From assembly GCA_045589595.1 (NCBI GenBank), contig JAZNPK010000002.1, positions 186,001 through 250,000 on the forward strand: a stretch of DNA of 64,000 nucleotides. Direction: 5' to 3'. Made by a program: the position numbers and the translations under genes. This stretch comes from SIG77 sp045589595 (lineage in GTDB: Bacteria > Verrucomicrobiota > Lentisphaeria > Victivallales > UBA1829). Numbering within the stretch: position 1 is the first letter of the stretch; every line of letters starts with the position of its first letter. The notes beneath the pieces were generated by a model. The model was not told where the DNA came from and made no database searches. It saw nothing but the letters and a program-made list of their open reading frames with translations. Positions 16,717-25,291 of the stretch are shown here, one piece after another.

Positions 16717-17895
16717 AGTCACTTCCCGTTTCCGCCAGCCGTCATAAGAACTGCCGTCGTTTCCGGCAGGGATCCCCGTAAAGACTTCCCCGGCGGAATC
16801 AAAATCGGCATCGCCTTCAAGTTCGCCGGTATGAATGTCCAGCCATGTGTCAGCCGGATAATCCTCTTCCAGAAAAGAATCGCCCTTGATCCAGGCACGA
16901 AGCTGTTTTTTGTATTCCAGCGTGACAGATGCCGGTTCTTCCGTATTCAGATAATCGAGCGTGGAACCATTGTAACCTTTCGTTTCCGCATATTGGCGCT
17001 CCACACGCAGCCGCTGATAGGGAACGTCGTAACCGAACGGCGTAAATCCTGCTTCTGTTCCTGTAAATTCTTCCGTGCGGCGATACGCAAAACTTGAGTC
17101 TTCATCCACCGTTACCCAGTCATTGAGATCCCACGCCGTCTGTTCGGAAGGTTCGTCATCGAAATAATACAGAGAGGATGGATTACTCGCTTGTGTTCCC
17201 GGGAAAACGGCATAACCCGCCGTCTCGCTGGAATAAATTTCAAATGCCCGGTAGTACGCCCGGCTTTTTTCCGCAACCACATCTTCCAGCCATAATTTCA
17301 TACCGCGGACCGGATAAATCAGGTGTTTCAGGATCCGGTACGCATTCTGAAGCCACGGGATCAGCGAGGAAAATGTATCGCCCACCGGCGCAGTGACCGG
17401 ATACAACTGAGGCAGCGTGGATTTTTCAAACGGCGATAACGAAACTTTACCCAGTTGATTGGTGTTGAAATGAAGCAGATAACATTCTTCCGTTACATTG
17501 AGGCTGATGAAACCATGATCGATCCTGAACTGAAATGTCCCGTAGTCCAGTTGCTGCGAATGGGTGAAATCTTCCAGCGGGACCTGCGTGAAAATCTGTT
17601 TGTCTCCATCCGGTCCCGTGACTTCAAGCCTGCGGATCAAACCATCCCGGATGTCCGGAAAATAAGTCGGCAGTATCTCAAGATAAGGCGTCAAAACAGC
17701 GACCGCTGCCGAAATCGACCCCGGAAACGGAAAAGATTTCCCGATCCCTTCACACGGAATGCCGCACAATAAACAACGCTCCAGAACCGCTTTGCGGATC
17801 GCTTCCAGCCGGAGCCTGATCGACCCCGGAATAAAGTCCGGAATGTCTTCCCAGCTGCCCGCATCTTCCCAACAGTTGATCTCATCCGCCGCCAT
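16672..17895 (-). CDS. Unknown 407-residue protein, possibly of phage origin
   Basis: I do not recognise this protein. It is soluble, acidic, rich in aromatic and beta-forming residues and has no signal peptide. The repeated tone of the C-terminal half (short strands with Asp, Gly, Tyr, such as YPADTWLDIHTGELEGDADF) resembles virion structural proteins, which is only an impression. ATG 17895 has AGGAGA well placed. The gene overlaps the converging EI24-like gene by 45 bases. Upstream is a 325-base non-coding block full of repeats. An isolated terminase lies 15 kb away. Confidence 0.6.
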   Translation of the reverse strand: MAADEINCWEDAGSWEDIPDFIPGSIRLRLEAIRKAVLERCLLCGIPCEGIGKSFPFPGSISAAVAVLTPYLEILPTYFPDIRDGLIRRLEVTGPDGDKQIFTQVPLEDFTHSQQLDYGTFQFRIDHGFISLNVTEECYLLHFNTNQLGKVSLSPFEKSTLPQLYPVTAPVGDTFSSLIPWLQNAYRILKHLIYPVRGMKLWLEDVVAEKSRAYYRAFEIYSSETAGYAVFPGTQASNPSSLYYFDDEPSEQTAWDLNDWVTVDEDSSFAYRRTEEFTGTEAGFTPFGYDVPYQRLRVERQYAETKGYNGSTLDYLNTEEPASVTLEYKKQLRAWIKGDSFLEEDYPADTWLDIHTGELEGDADFDSAGEVFTGIPAGNDGSSYDGWRKREVTLSADLSGPCGMTFL

Positions 17896-17934
17896 AACCG
17901 TAATCTCCTTCTGTTATGCCAAAATGTTTTTCCT

Positions 17935-17963
17935 TTGACAAGATGCCACGCGTCAAATAAAAT
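17935..17963 (+). promoter_or_regulatory. Near-consensus promoter reading into the repeat block
   Basis: TTGACA (17935-17940), 17 bases, TAAAAT (17958-17963) on the plus strand, the closest match to the sigma-70 consensus in the window. No plus-strand gene follows; transcription would run through the hairpins and direct repeats and then antisense to the glycosidase gene. Confidence 0.45.
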
Positions 17964-18077
17964 GCACTCTGTGTGGCAGCGTTCCGCCGCTGCACCGCGG
18001 CAAGGGCAGCGCCCTTGACGCGAGCAGAATATGCAGGCATATTCTGCCGTAGTCAAAGCTGCTGCACAGCATTGACG
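17951..18077. repeat. Dense inverted-repeat block in the 17896-18220 gap
   Basis: Three hairpins in a row: 17976-17993 (GCAGCG/CGCTGC), 18001-18017 (CAAGGGC/GCCCTTG) and 18024-18047 (GCAGAATATGC/GCATATTCTGC), the last flanked by TTGAC...GTCAA (18015-18019, 18052-18056). Partial pairing of CTGTGTGGCAGC with GCTGCTGCACAG encloses them but competes with the first hairpin. It recalls the cloverleaf elements but is less regular. Confidence 0.5.
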
Positions 18078-18101
18078 GAAGAAAAAGATAGAACTTTATC
18101 A

Positions 18102-18190
18102 GCCTCATCGTTCCGACGACCAAGCGCAGCGTTGGCGTTGGAAAAAAACTCTGTTTGCCTCATCGTTCCGACGACCAAGCGCAGCGTTGG
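18102..18190. repeat. Two identical 34-bp direct repeats, period 55
   Basis: Identical 34-bp units at 18102-18135 and 18157-18190 (each containing TCGTTCCGACGACCAAGCGC) are separated by 21 bases. The 55-base period is not a multiple of three, so this is not a repeated protein segment. A strong ribosome-site-like GGGAGGAGG (18189-18197) follows, then ATG 18204 and only five more codons before TAG. Otherwise the gap 17896-18220 contains no gene I can support. Confidence 0.75.
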
Positions 18191-18220
18191 GAGGAGGAAC
18201 TATATGGCACACACTGTGTG

Positions 18221-19690
18221 TTAGAAGAAGTTGCCGAAAGTGAGTGCGAGGGGATAATCTTTCAAGGGCAATTCGACAATTTTTTCCACTGCGGATCCGG
18301 CGTTAAGATCTTTTTCGGCTTGATAGACGGAACCGTTTTGGATCAGGTCGGGCGAGATCTCATAAATGGATCCATCCAGCAGGTCGATGAGGCGGACGGG
18401 GTCAGGCAGACATCGTTTCAGGTATTGGATATTGACGAGGCTGTCGATAGATTCTGTCATCAGGTTTGCGGGTTTCCAGTAAACGATCGCCGCGCTGCCG
18501 TCCGGACGCCGGAAGCAGAGATGTGTTTGTTGCGAGAAGCGTTCCGGCTGACGCATTGTCCGCCATGAGATACCGGTATCGTCCGTATTTCCAATGGGCA
18601 GATCGTCGCAGATCTCCGGGGAATTTCTGAAAACGGCGGCGATGGTCTGGAGTGCGCGATAAGATTTTTTCGGTGTATATTCTCCGGTGGCGAATCCATT
18701 TTGATCAAAATCGGCACCGAGTACGCCGAAATAACCGTAATCCAGCCATGATTTCTGATCGCCGGCGACCCCGTTCAGTGCTTCGATCATATCCATCGTT
18801 GAAAAATAGGATGTGAAAAGTACATTTTGTGACAGATGCAGGAACGAGGTGCGCAGCAGATATTTTGCCTGTTTTTCCTGTGTCCAGGCGCCGCAATGCA
18901 ATGCGCCGTTTCCGTCATCGCGGGAGGGACATCCGGTTTCGCCCTGGATCAGCGGCAAATGAGCAAGACCGTGCAGTTTGAGCATCGCACGGATGGAATG
19001 GGCGATCCTGAATGGTTGTACGGTTTCATCAAAACAATAAGCGTGATAACTGAGGGCGTCCATATATTTTCCGGCGCCGGTACTGAGCATGGCATCAAGC
19101 CATCCGCTTTCGCCGCAGCAGACTGCCCCGCCCACGACTTTCGCTTCGGGATCGGCGGCTTTGACGGCGCGGCCGGTATCAATGAGAAATTCCCCGTATT
19201 CCCTGCCGCTGACGCCGTGTTTCCAGCACCAGTTCCCGTCCGGCTCGTTCCAGACTTCATACAAACTGATCCTGCCTTTGAAATGGGTGACGACTGCGCG
19301 GACATAATTCTGCCATGCGGTACGTTCCTCATCTGTATGGATCGGGGGACATCCCACCGCCCCGAAAACTTTTTTCGCATTTTCCGAGTAGAGTTCATTG
19401 CCGTAGCAGAGGCACATCCACGGTTCCGTTCCGATGGCAAGCAGTTGATCCACAATGGCATCCAGCCACTCAAAATCGTAAACACCTTTCTGCCGTTCTG
19501 TGCGCTGCCAGCCGGATTGGATCCTGACATGTTTCACGCCGATCTGCGATAATTTTCCGTATGCTTTTTCCGGATCAAAAACATTTCTGTCCAGTTTTTC
19601 AAATCCGATCCCGAAGAAAGAAGTTTCCACATCTTTTGCAGCATAAACGGGAACATCCCCGATCCGTTTGAAGTTTTTGTTTTCGATCAT
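18221..19690 (-). CDS. Clan-A (GH39/GH5-like) glycoside hydrolase
   Basis: 489-residue TIM-barrel glycosidase without signal peptide. The acid/base is in EVWNEPDG (E149) and the nucleophile candidate in LIQGETGCPS (E251), the strand 4 and strand 7 positions of clan GH-A. The early VKHVRIQSGW segment is also typical of GH39 xylosidase/iduronidase-like barrels. Exact family is uncertain. It follows the glycerol-1-phosphate dehydrogenase homologue by 24 bases on the same strand and has its own AGAGGA ribosome site at 7-10 bases. Confidence 0.75.
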   Translation of the reverse strand: MIENKNFKRIGDVPVYAAKDVETSFFGIGFEKLDRNVFDPEKAYGKLSQIGVKHVRIQSGWQRTERQKGVYDFEWLDAIVDQLLAIGTEPWMCLCYGNELYSENAKKVFGAVGCPPIHTDEERTAWQNYVRAVVTHFKGRISLYEVWNEPDGNWCWKHGVSGREYGEFLIDTGRAVKAADPEAKVVGGAVCCGESGWLDAMLSTGAGKYMDALSYHAYCFDETVQPFRIAHSIRAMLKLHGLAHLPLIQGETGCPSRDDGNGALHCGAWTQEKQAKYLLRTSFLHLSQNVLFTSYFSTMDMIEALNGVAGDQKSWLDYGYFGVLGADFDQNGFATGEYTPKKSYRALQTIAAVFRNSPEICDDLPIGNTDDTGISWRTMRQPERFSQQTHLCFRRPDGSAAIVYWKPANLMTESIDSLVNIQYLKRCLPDPVRLIDLLDGSIYEISPDLIQNGSVYQAEKDLNAGSAVEKIVELPLKDYPLALTFGNFF

Positions 19691-19714
19691 GATATATGGT
19701 TCCTCTGATGATTT

Positions 19715-20992
19715 TTACAGCATGACATCCAGTTTTTTCAACGCTTGTTCCAGCAGACCTGTTTCGTAAAGCAGATCGAGAACGGTGTAACGGATACGGA
19801 TCAACTGCGCGGTCCGGATCCCGTGGAGAAACTGTTCCGCATCCAGTCCGATTTCTGCGGGTGTGACCGGACAATTCGCGGCAAGCAGCATTTTTTTGAG
19901 TACGGCGTAAGGAATGATCTGTTTGCGCAGACGCTGTTGAAGATCTTTCCAGACCCTGACGATCTCTGCTCTGCGTGCGGCAATGGCATCGCCTTCCCGG
20001 AATTTTTTCATTGCAGTTTCTTCCGGTGCGGAACCGTAACAACCCCGTTTGAGCAGCGCTGCGATCTCCGCTTTCCGTTCGCTCCGTGTGGGGGCAGGTG
20101 GCAGATCAACAGGTTCGTTTTCGAGGATGAACTCATGCAGAAGCGTTGAAGCCAGCAGCCCGATCCCCACTTTGAAGCCGTGGGAGATGTCTTCTCCGTT
20201 CATCGTCAGCCCTTCCATTTCCCAGACATGGCTGAAGAGATGTTCCGCGCCGGATGCGGGGCGGCTGTCCTTGTACATCTGCATCGCATATCCGGTGGCA
20301 GCGAGACCGGCAAAGATGTTCTGCATATCGGCGGGATCGGCGACCCAGCTGCGGATATTGCCCTGAATGAGCTGCCACACATCATCACGGATGGGATCTT
20401 CTTTGAGTGCATCGGCAATGATCCAGTCCGCTCCGGCAGGGATCTTGGTCAGCAGATCGGCATACCCCGCTGCAAACATGGGGGCAGGGGCAGAGGACAG
20501 GATCTCTGTATCGGCGCAGATCGCGCAGGGCGGCGGACATTGTATGGTCTGTTTTGTGCCGTTTTTTGTCAGGGCGGAACCGGAGGCGGTGTAGCCGTCC
20601 ACGGAACAGGCTGTCGGTACACAGCAATAGGGAACATGATTCAGACCGGACGCACATTTTACAAGGTCGTTGATCACGCCGGACCCGATGGCAACGGGAA
20701 TACAGTTTTCGGGCATGATCTCTGCCAGCATTCGGGAATGTGTGTATTCCGGATGAAGTTTCGGGGTGCCGGGGAAAAGATACGGACCGTCAAAATCGAG
20801 CCCGGCTTCTTTCAAGTATTCCACTGCGGCTTTTCCGGCAGCCTCCCAGGTATTTTCATCGGCAACGAGCCACGGCGTTTTCCCGGGAAAATAAGTCCGG
20901 ATCAGTTCGGGCAGATAAGTAAGGGCATCATTGGACAGAAGGAAATATTTTGTATCCAGACCTTCAGGTATGGTGATTTCGGGCATCGGCAT
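19715..20992 (-). CDS. AraM/EgsA-like sn-glycerol-1-phosphate dehydrogenase homologue
   Basis: 425-residue member of the metal-dependent alcohol dehydrogenase superfamily closest in pattern to bacterial AraM and archaeal glycerol-1-phosphate dehydrogenase. Seen: the NAD-binding IPVAIGSGVINDLVK, the PTACSVDGYTASGSAL segment and metal-ligand regions around HLFSHVWEME and DISHGFKVG. These enzymes reduce dihydroxyacetone phosphate to glycerol-1-phosphate; some relatives act on sugar phosphates. It is longer than EgsA (about 350-390) by a C-terminal helical part. CAGGAGA supports ATG 20992. The pairing with a glycosidase suggests a sugar pathway. Confidence 0.75.
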   Translation of the reverse strand: MPMPEITIPEGLDTKYFLLSNDALTYLPELIRTYFPGKTPWLVADENTWEAAGKAAVEYLKEAGLDFDGPYLFPGTPKLHPEYTHSRMLAEIMPENCIPVAIGSGVINDLVKCASGLNHVPYCCVPTACSVDGYTASGSALTKNGTKQTIQCPPPCAICADTEILSSAPAPMFAAGYADLLTKIPAGADWIIADALKEDPIRDDVWQLIQGNIRSWVADPADMQNIFAGLAATGYAMQMYKDSRPASGAEHLFSHVWEMEGLTMNGEDISHGFKVGIGLLASTLLHEFILENEPVDLPPAPTRSERKAEIAALLKRGCYGSAPEETAMKKFREGDAIAARRAEIVRVWKDLQQRLRKQIIPYAVLKKMLLAANCPVTPAEIGLDAEQFLHGIRTAQLIRIRYTVLDLLYETGLLEQALKKLDVML

Positions 20993-21093
20993 TTTTTGAT
21001 TCTCCTGTATCGGTATTCCGGTCGTTCTTCAATGGGGATAAGGTAGCATTGTTCAAACTGTTTTTCAAGTTTGCTGCACGGAAAACCGCGGTC

Positions 21094-22356
21094 TTATCTG
21101 ACTTTCAGCAGCTGATCCCATTTTGTTGTGTAACTGTGACTGAGCATTTCACGCCGCATCTGCCACGGTTTACTGATCCCTTCCGCCAGCGTGAAGACGG
21201 AGCCTTTCCCGAATTTCGCATTGATCAGATCCACTGCTTTGAATAATTCTGAACGGTCCTGTTTCTGACGCGCCTGCTGTTCTGCAAACAGATCGGGCTG
21301 TTCCACACTGCCGGATTCCAGACCGTAGAATATGACGCCGGATTTCTTGTAGCGCCGCCCCTCCACAAAGATCCCGCGCAGTTTCGGGCGGATGGCTGAC
21401 AGCATTTTTCCGGTATCGTCTGTCGGCTGTTCAAATGGGATCGTGGTGGATGTCACTGCCGCCTCCAGCCGCACCGGTTCGTATTCGGGATACATCTGAA
21501 AATAAACATTGACGCCGGACGCTTTCTGTCCTTCCTGACGGAGTTTCACGGCGGCACTGGCGGTGTAGGTCGCCACCGATTCCTCCAGATCACAGAAATC
21601 GATCACCGGATGACCGAAGGAACGGGAGCAGGTGATGCTTTGCGAGAGTTCATCCGGCGGATCGTCTTCGATGCAGGGCGTTCCGCGCAATTCCATGATC
21701 GTCCTTCCGAGCATAACACTGAACTGTTTCCGGAGGCGCGGCACATCCTGCTGCGAGAGCTGCCACGCGGTCCTGATGCCGGAGCGTTCCAGTTTCGGCG
21801 CCAGTTTTCTGCCCACTCCCCAGACTTCTGACACCGGCACACGGTTCAGGACGGACTGCAGGTCTTCCGGCATGACAAACACCCCCTCCGGTTTCTTTTT
21901 GCCGATATGATTGGCGATCTTTGCCAGTGTCTTCGTGGGGGCAAAACCGACACCGCAGGGGATCCCCACCCATTGCAGGACCGTTTGCCGTACCTGCTTT
22001 CCGTAAGAAAAATAATCCGCCTGCGGTCCCAGTTCCGGGTAAATGAATGCTTCATCAATGGAATACTGTTCCACACGCGGGGCGAACTCACGCAGCGTTG
22101 CGATGACGCGCCGGGAGAGATCGGCATATAATTCATAATTACTGGACCGCAATATCAAACCGTACCGGGCGATCAGCGGTTTCAGTTTGAAGTAGGGCGT
22201 TCCCATGGGAATATCCAACGCTTTGAACTCATTGGAGCGGCTGATGCAGCACCCGTCGTTGTTGGAGAGTACCGCTACGGGTCTGCCTTCCAGCGCAGGG
22301 GCGAATACACGCTCGCAGGAAACAAAAAAATTGTTGCCGTCCACCAGACCGATCAT
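21094..22356 (-). CDS. umuC: DNA polymerase V catalytic subunit (Y family)
   Basis: 420-residue error-prone translesion polymerase. The start MIGLVDGNNFFVSCERVFAP holds the first catalytic Asp (D6) and the steric-gate region; the palm motif is YSIDEAF with the acidic pair, and VWGVGRKLAPKLERSGI is the helix-hairpin-helix. A little-finger domain and the DUF4113-like C-terminal tail (FTLAEGISKPWQMRREMLS) complete it. Length matches E. coli UmuC (422). The ATG overlaps the umuD stop by 4 bases, so the two are translated together. Confidence 0.95.
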   Translation of the reverse strand: MIGLVDGNNFFVSCERVFAPALEGRPVAVLSNNDGCCISRSNEFKALDIPMGTPYFKLKPLIARYGLILRSSNYELYADLSRRVIATLREFAPRVEQYSIDEAFIYPELGPQADYFSYGKQVRQTVLQWVGIPCGVGFAPTKTLAKIANHIGKKKPEGVFVMPEDLQSVLNRVPVSEVWGVGRKLAPKLERSGIRTAWQLSQQDVPRLRKQFSVMLGRTIMELRGTPCIEDDPPDELSQSITCSRSFGHPVIDFCDLEESVATYTASAAVKLRQEGQKASGVNVYFQMYPEYEPVRLEAAVTSTTIPFEQPTDDTGKMLSAIRPKLRGIFVEGRRYKKSGVIFYGLESGSVEQPDLFAEQQARQKQDRSELFKAVDLINAKFGKGSVFTLAEGISKPWQMRREMLSHSYTTKWDQLLKVR

Positions 22357-22775
22357 GAATGTACCTGCCGGGTAAACTGGTGGATGCAGGCTGTCACCAC
22401 GCCGAAAAGACGTACTTCCATCCCTTCACTGAAACGGATCACCGGATAGCGGGGATTGGCTGGTTCCAGACGGATACCGCCCGCATCCTTCCGGAAATAT
22501 TTTACCGTAAATTCACTGTCGATACAGGCGATCACGATCGCACCGTCCTGCGCGTCAAGTGATCTGTCAACCACCAGAATATCGCCGGACCGGATCCCCG
22601 CTCCGGACATGGAATCGCCTTCCGCACGCACAAAATATGTTGCCGCCGGTGTTCTGACCAGCAGATCGTTCAGGTCGAGCGGCGCTTCCGCGTATCGTTC
22701 CGCCGGAGACGGAAAACCGCAGCAGACAGCGGATTCCATCAGGGGCGCACCATTGTTTTTATGTTCATCTTCCAT
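22353..22775 (-). CDS. umuD: UmuD-like autoproteolytic subunit of DNA polymerase V
   Basis: 140-residue S24/LexA-type peptidase. The self-cleavage site Cys19-Gly20 sits in CCGFPSPA, almost identical to E. coli UmuD (CGFPSPA). The catalytic dyad is Ser55 (GDSM) and Lys92 (EFTVKYF). RecA-stimulated cleavage would yield UmuD', which pairs with UmuC. A promoter lies at 22871-22898, leaving a leader of about 90 bases; no known LexA box is evident, though the operator of this lineage may differ. Confidence 0.93.
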   Translation of the reverse strand: MEDEHKNNGAPLMESAVCCGFPSPAERYAEAPLDLNDLLVRTPAATYFVRAEGDSMSGAGIRSGDILVVDRSLDAQDGAIVIACIDSEFTVKYFRKDAGGIRLEPANPRYPVIRFSEGMEVRLFGVVTACIHQFTRQVHS

Positions 22776-22870
22776 AAGTATTCCGTGATCCCGGAGGCGG
22801 TTCAGTGTGATTTTTTTTCCGGCAAATGCCGCAGCCGTATGCTTTTTTCAGGGGGTCCTCCGGAAAGGAA

Positions 22871-22898
22871 AATATATCTGCATAACCATTCTTTTCAA
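22871..22898 (-). promoter_or_regulatory. umuDC promoter
   Basis: Minus strand TTGAAA (22893-22898), 16 bases, TATATT (22871-22876). The 366-base gap 22776-23141 otherwise holds the serC promoter and no gene I can support. Confidence 0.5.
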
Positions 22899-23037
22899 GG
22901 AGAAAAAAACAGAAATCCGGTTATTTTTTGACCACCGGGGCAGGGCGGCAGTCTGTTCAGGAATACGGGGTCTGCATGTGTTTTCTGCGGGGAAGAAAAA
23001 AAGTTAGGTATTTTTTTATCTTACCCGTTTTTTTCTC

Positions 23038-23065
23038 TTGATTTTACGCCGTTCTGTGCTATATT
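23038..23065 (+). promoter_or_regulatory. serC promoter
   Basis: TTGATT (23038-23043), 16 bases, TATATT (23060-23065). Confidence 0.6.
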
Positions 23066-23141
23066 ATGGCTTAACCTGCTGAGCAGGGGATGGAAGAGAT
23101 CGTTTTTCAACATTCAAACATAGTCGCAAGGAGACTGAGTC

Positions 23142-24218
23142 ATGAAGGTATTCAACTTCAACGCCGGTCCGGCAATGCTGCCGGAAGTCGTGATGGAACG
23201 CGCACAGAAAGAATTTTGTGATTACAAGGGCAGCGGCTGCGGCGTGATGGAACACTCCCACCGCAACAAACTCTTTGATGAAATCCTTGCGACCTCCAAG
23301 AACAATATCCGCGAAATCATGAATGTTTCTGACGATTACGAGATCGTGTATATCCAGGGTGGTGCCTCCATGCAGTTTGCCATGATCCCCATGAACCTGT
23401 ATGTTCCGGGTCATGCCATGGAATTTGCGGATACCGGCACGTGGTCCAGCAAAGCGATCAAGGAAGCCAAACCCTTCGGCGAAGTGAAAGTGATCTCCTC
23501 CAGCAAGGAAGATAAATACACCTACATTCCGGATCCTGCATCCATGACGCCTTCTGAAGATGCCAGTTTCTTCCACATCACATCCAACAACACGATCTAC
23601 GGCACTCAGTACCAGACATTCCCCGAATCCAAATGCCCCATGATCGCGGATATGTCCAGCGATATCATGTCCCGCAAAATCGATGTTTCCAAGTTCGGTA
23701 TGATCTATGCCGGTGCTCAGAAGAACCTCGGTCCCAGCGGTATGGCTGTGGTGATCATCCGCAAGGACCTGATTGCCCGCACGCCGGAAACGGTTCCCAC
23801 CATGCTGCGTTATGCCACCTACACGGAAAATGATTCTCTCTACAACACACCGCCCACCTTCGGGATCTACATGCTCTCTCTGGTGACGGATTGGGTCAAA
23901 GAGATCGGCGGTATTGAAGAAATTGAAAAACGCAACAACGCCAAAGCGGAAATGCTGTATGCCGCCATTGATTCTTCCGATGGCTACTACCGCAATCCTG
24001 TTCAGCCCGGCAGCCGTTCCAAGATGAATGTGATTTGGCGTCTGCCCTCCGAAGAACTGGAAGCGGCGTTCGTGAAGGAATCCATTGCAGCCGGTATGAT
24101 CGGTCTGAAAGGTCACCGTTCCGCAGGTGGTATCCGGGCAAGCATCTACAATGCAATGCCTCTGGAAGGAATCGAAAAGCTCGTTGATTTCATGGCGGAA
24201 TTCCGCAAGAATCACTGA
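23142..24218 (+). CDS. serC: Phosphoserine aminotransferase
   Basis: 358-residue PLP enzyme that converts 3-phosphohydroxypyruvate to phosphoserine in serine synthesis. It starts FNFNAGPAMLPEVV, has YIQGGASMQFAM in the phosphate-binding region and the PLP lysine K194 in YAGAQKNLGPSG. It ends with the substrate-binding GLKGHRSAGGIRASIYNAM. Length is standard. A promoter precedes it and a terminator follows, so it may be transcribed alone or leak into the corA-rsmA-uup genes. Confidence 0.97.
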   Translation: MKVFNFNAGPAMLPEVVMERAQKEFCDYKGSGCGVMEHSHRNKLFDEILATSKNNIREIMNVSDDYEIVYIQGGASMQFAMIPMNLYVPGHAMEFADTGTWSSKAIKEAKPFGEVKVISSSKEDKYTYIPDPASMTPSEDASFFHITSNNTIYGTQYQTFPESKCPMIADMSSDIMSRKIDVSKFGMIYAGAQKNLGPSGMAVVIIRKDLIARTPETVPTMLRYATYTENDSLYNTPPTFGIYMLSLVTDWVKEIGGIEEIEKRNNAKAEMLYAAIDSSDGYYRNPVQPGSRSKMNVIWRLPSEELEAAFVKESIAAGMIGLKGHRSAGGIRASIYNAMPLEGIEKLVDFMAEFRKNH

Positions 24219-24280
24219 TCGCTGATTTGATTTTCCGCGTGCGCTGTCTGAAAAAGCGGCGCACGGTCGATATGAGTTTT

Positions 24281-24316
24281 GCCCGTTTCCGCAAAAAATT
24301 GCGGATCGGGCTTTTT
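24281..24316 (+). terminator. Terminator after serC
   Basis: Stem GCCCG..TCCGCAA / TTGCGGA.CGGGC with a small internal loop, then TTTTT. A second hairpin (GTGCGC/GCGCAC) lies just before it at about 24239-24264. Confidence 0.75.
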
Positions 24317-24346
24317 CGGGCTTGAACAGAAGAAAGGAACGCGACA

Positions 24347-25276
24347 ATGCTGCATAAATTTTCTTTGATCGACGGACGCATTGCGCGAGATTCAGAGGGG
24401 ACCATTCCCGTTGATATTTATGTGCTGCCGGATGAAACGGAGCGCCGTCATCTCATTGACGATCACGGGATCGATGAACACACATTGAATTCATCCGTTG
24501 ACCCGGACGAAACGCCCCGTATCGAATTTGAAGATGACCACGCCGCCATCATTTTGAAGTATCCGAAAAATTATTCTGCGGACGATAATTTTCTCTTCCG
24601 CGTCAAGTCGATGGGACTTTTCCTTTTTGCCGATCATGTGATCGTGGTGGTGGACGATAACATTCAATTTTTTGCGACGGCGAAAGCCTCCGCCAGGATC
24701 CAGTCCGCTCAGGATGTCGTTCTGCGGATCCTGCATCAGACGATCCGGCACTTTGAAAGCCATCTGCGCGTGATCAACATGTGTTCCGATGAGATCGAAA
24801 CGGAGATCAACGAATCCAGCGACAACAGCAGTCTGCTGAATATGTTCACGCTGGAAAAAGGTCTGGTGTACTATGTCAATGCCCTCAGCGGCAACCGGCG
24901 GGTGATCGAACGGCTTCGTGCCAATGCCGCAAAATTCGGGTTCACCGAGGAAAATGTGGAATTGCTGGATGATCTTGCGATTGAAAACCGGCAGTTTCTG
25001 GATCAGGCACAAGTCTATTCACAGGTCCTTTCCGGGCTGATGGATGCACGGGCGGCTTTCATCAACAACAATCTGAATGTGGTGATCAAAAATATGAATG
25101 CCGTAGTTATTGCGGCGGCGATCCCCACCTTTTTCACCGGTGTGTTCGGTATGTCCGAACTTTCTATGATCGTGGGAAAAAACAACTGGTATATCGCATT
25201 CCCCTGCTTCGTCCTGCTGATGGCGATGATCGGTATGTTTGCTTACTGGCTCATCCGGAAATGTACGCGGCCCTGA
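24347..25276 (+). CDS. CorA-like divalent metal transporter with GMS in place of GMN
   Basis: 309-residue CorA-family ion channel: a soluble N-terminal domain, a long stalk helix and two C-terminal membrane helices (about 255-270 and 280-302). The family signature at the end of the first helix is Y/F-G-M-N; here it reads FGMS (Ser270 replaces Asn), which would form part of the selectivity ring. CorA normally carries Mg2+ or Co2+; the change could alter selectivity. AGAAAGGA precedes the ATG. It lies 15 bases before rsmA. Confidence 0.85.
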   Translation: MLHKFSLIDGRIARDSEGTIPVDIYVLPDETERRHLIDDHGIDEHTLNSSVDPDETPRIEFEDDHAAIILKYPKNYSADDNFLFRVKSMGLFLFADHVIVVVDDNIQFFATAKASARIQSAQDVVLRILHQTIRHFESHLRVINMCSDEIETEINESSDNSSLLNMFTLEKGLVYYVNALSGNRRVIERLRANAAKFGFTEENVELLDDLAIENRQFLDQAQVYSQVLSGLMDARAAFINNNLNVVIKNMNAVVIAAAIPTFFTGVFGMSELSMIVGKNNWYIAFPCFVLLMAMIGMFAYWLIRKCTRP

Positions 25277-25291
25277 TAAGGATTTGACCTT

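Noticed and set aside
17951..18077. Fourth cloverleaf copy
   Set aside because: Three hairpins are present, but the outer stem is imperfect and overlaps the first hairpin; kept as a separate, weaker repeat.
18102..18190. CRISPR array
   Set aside because: Only two repeats with a 21-base gap, no cas genes and no third unit.
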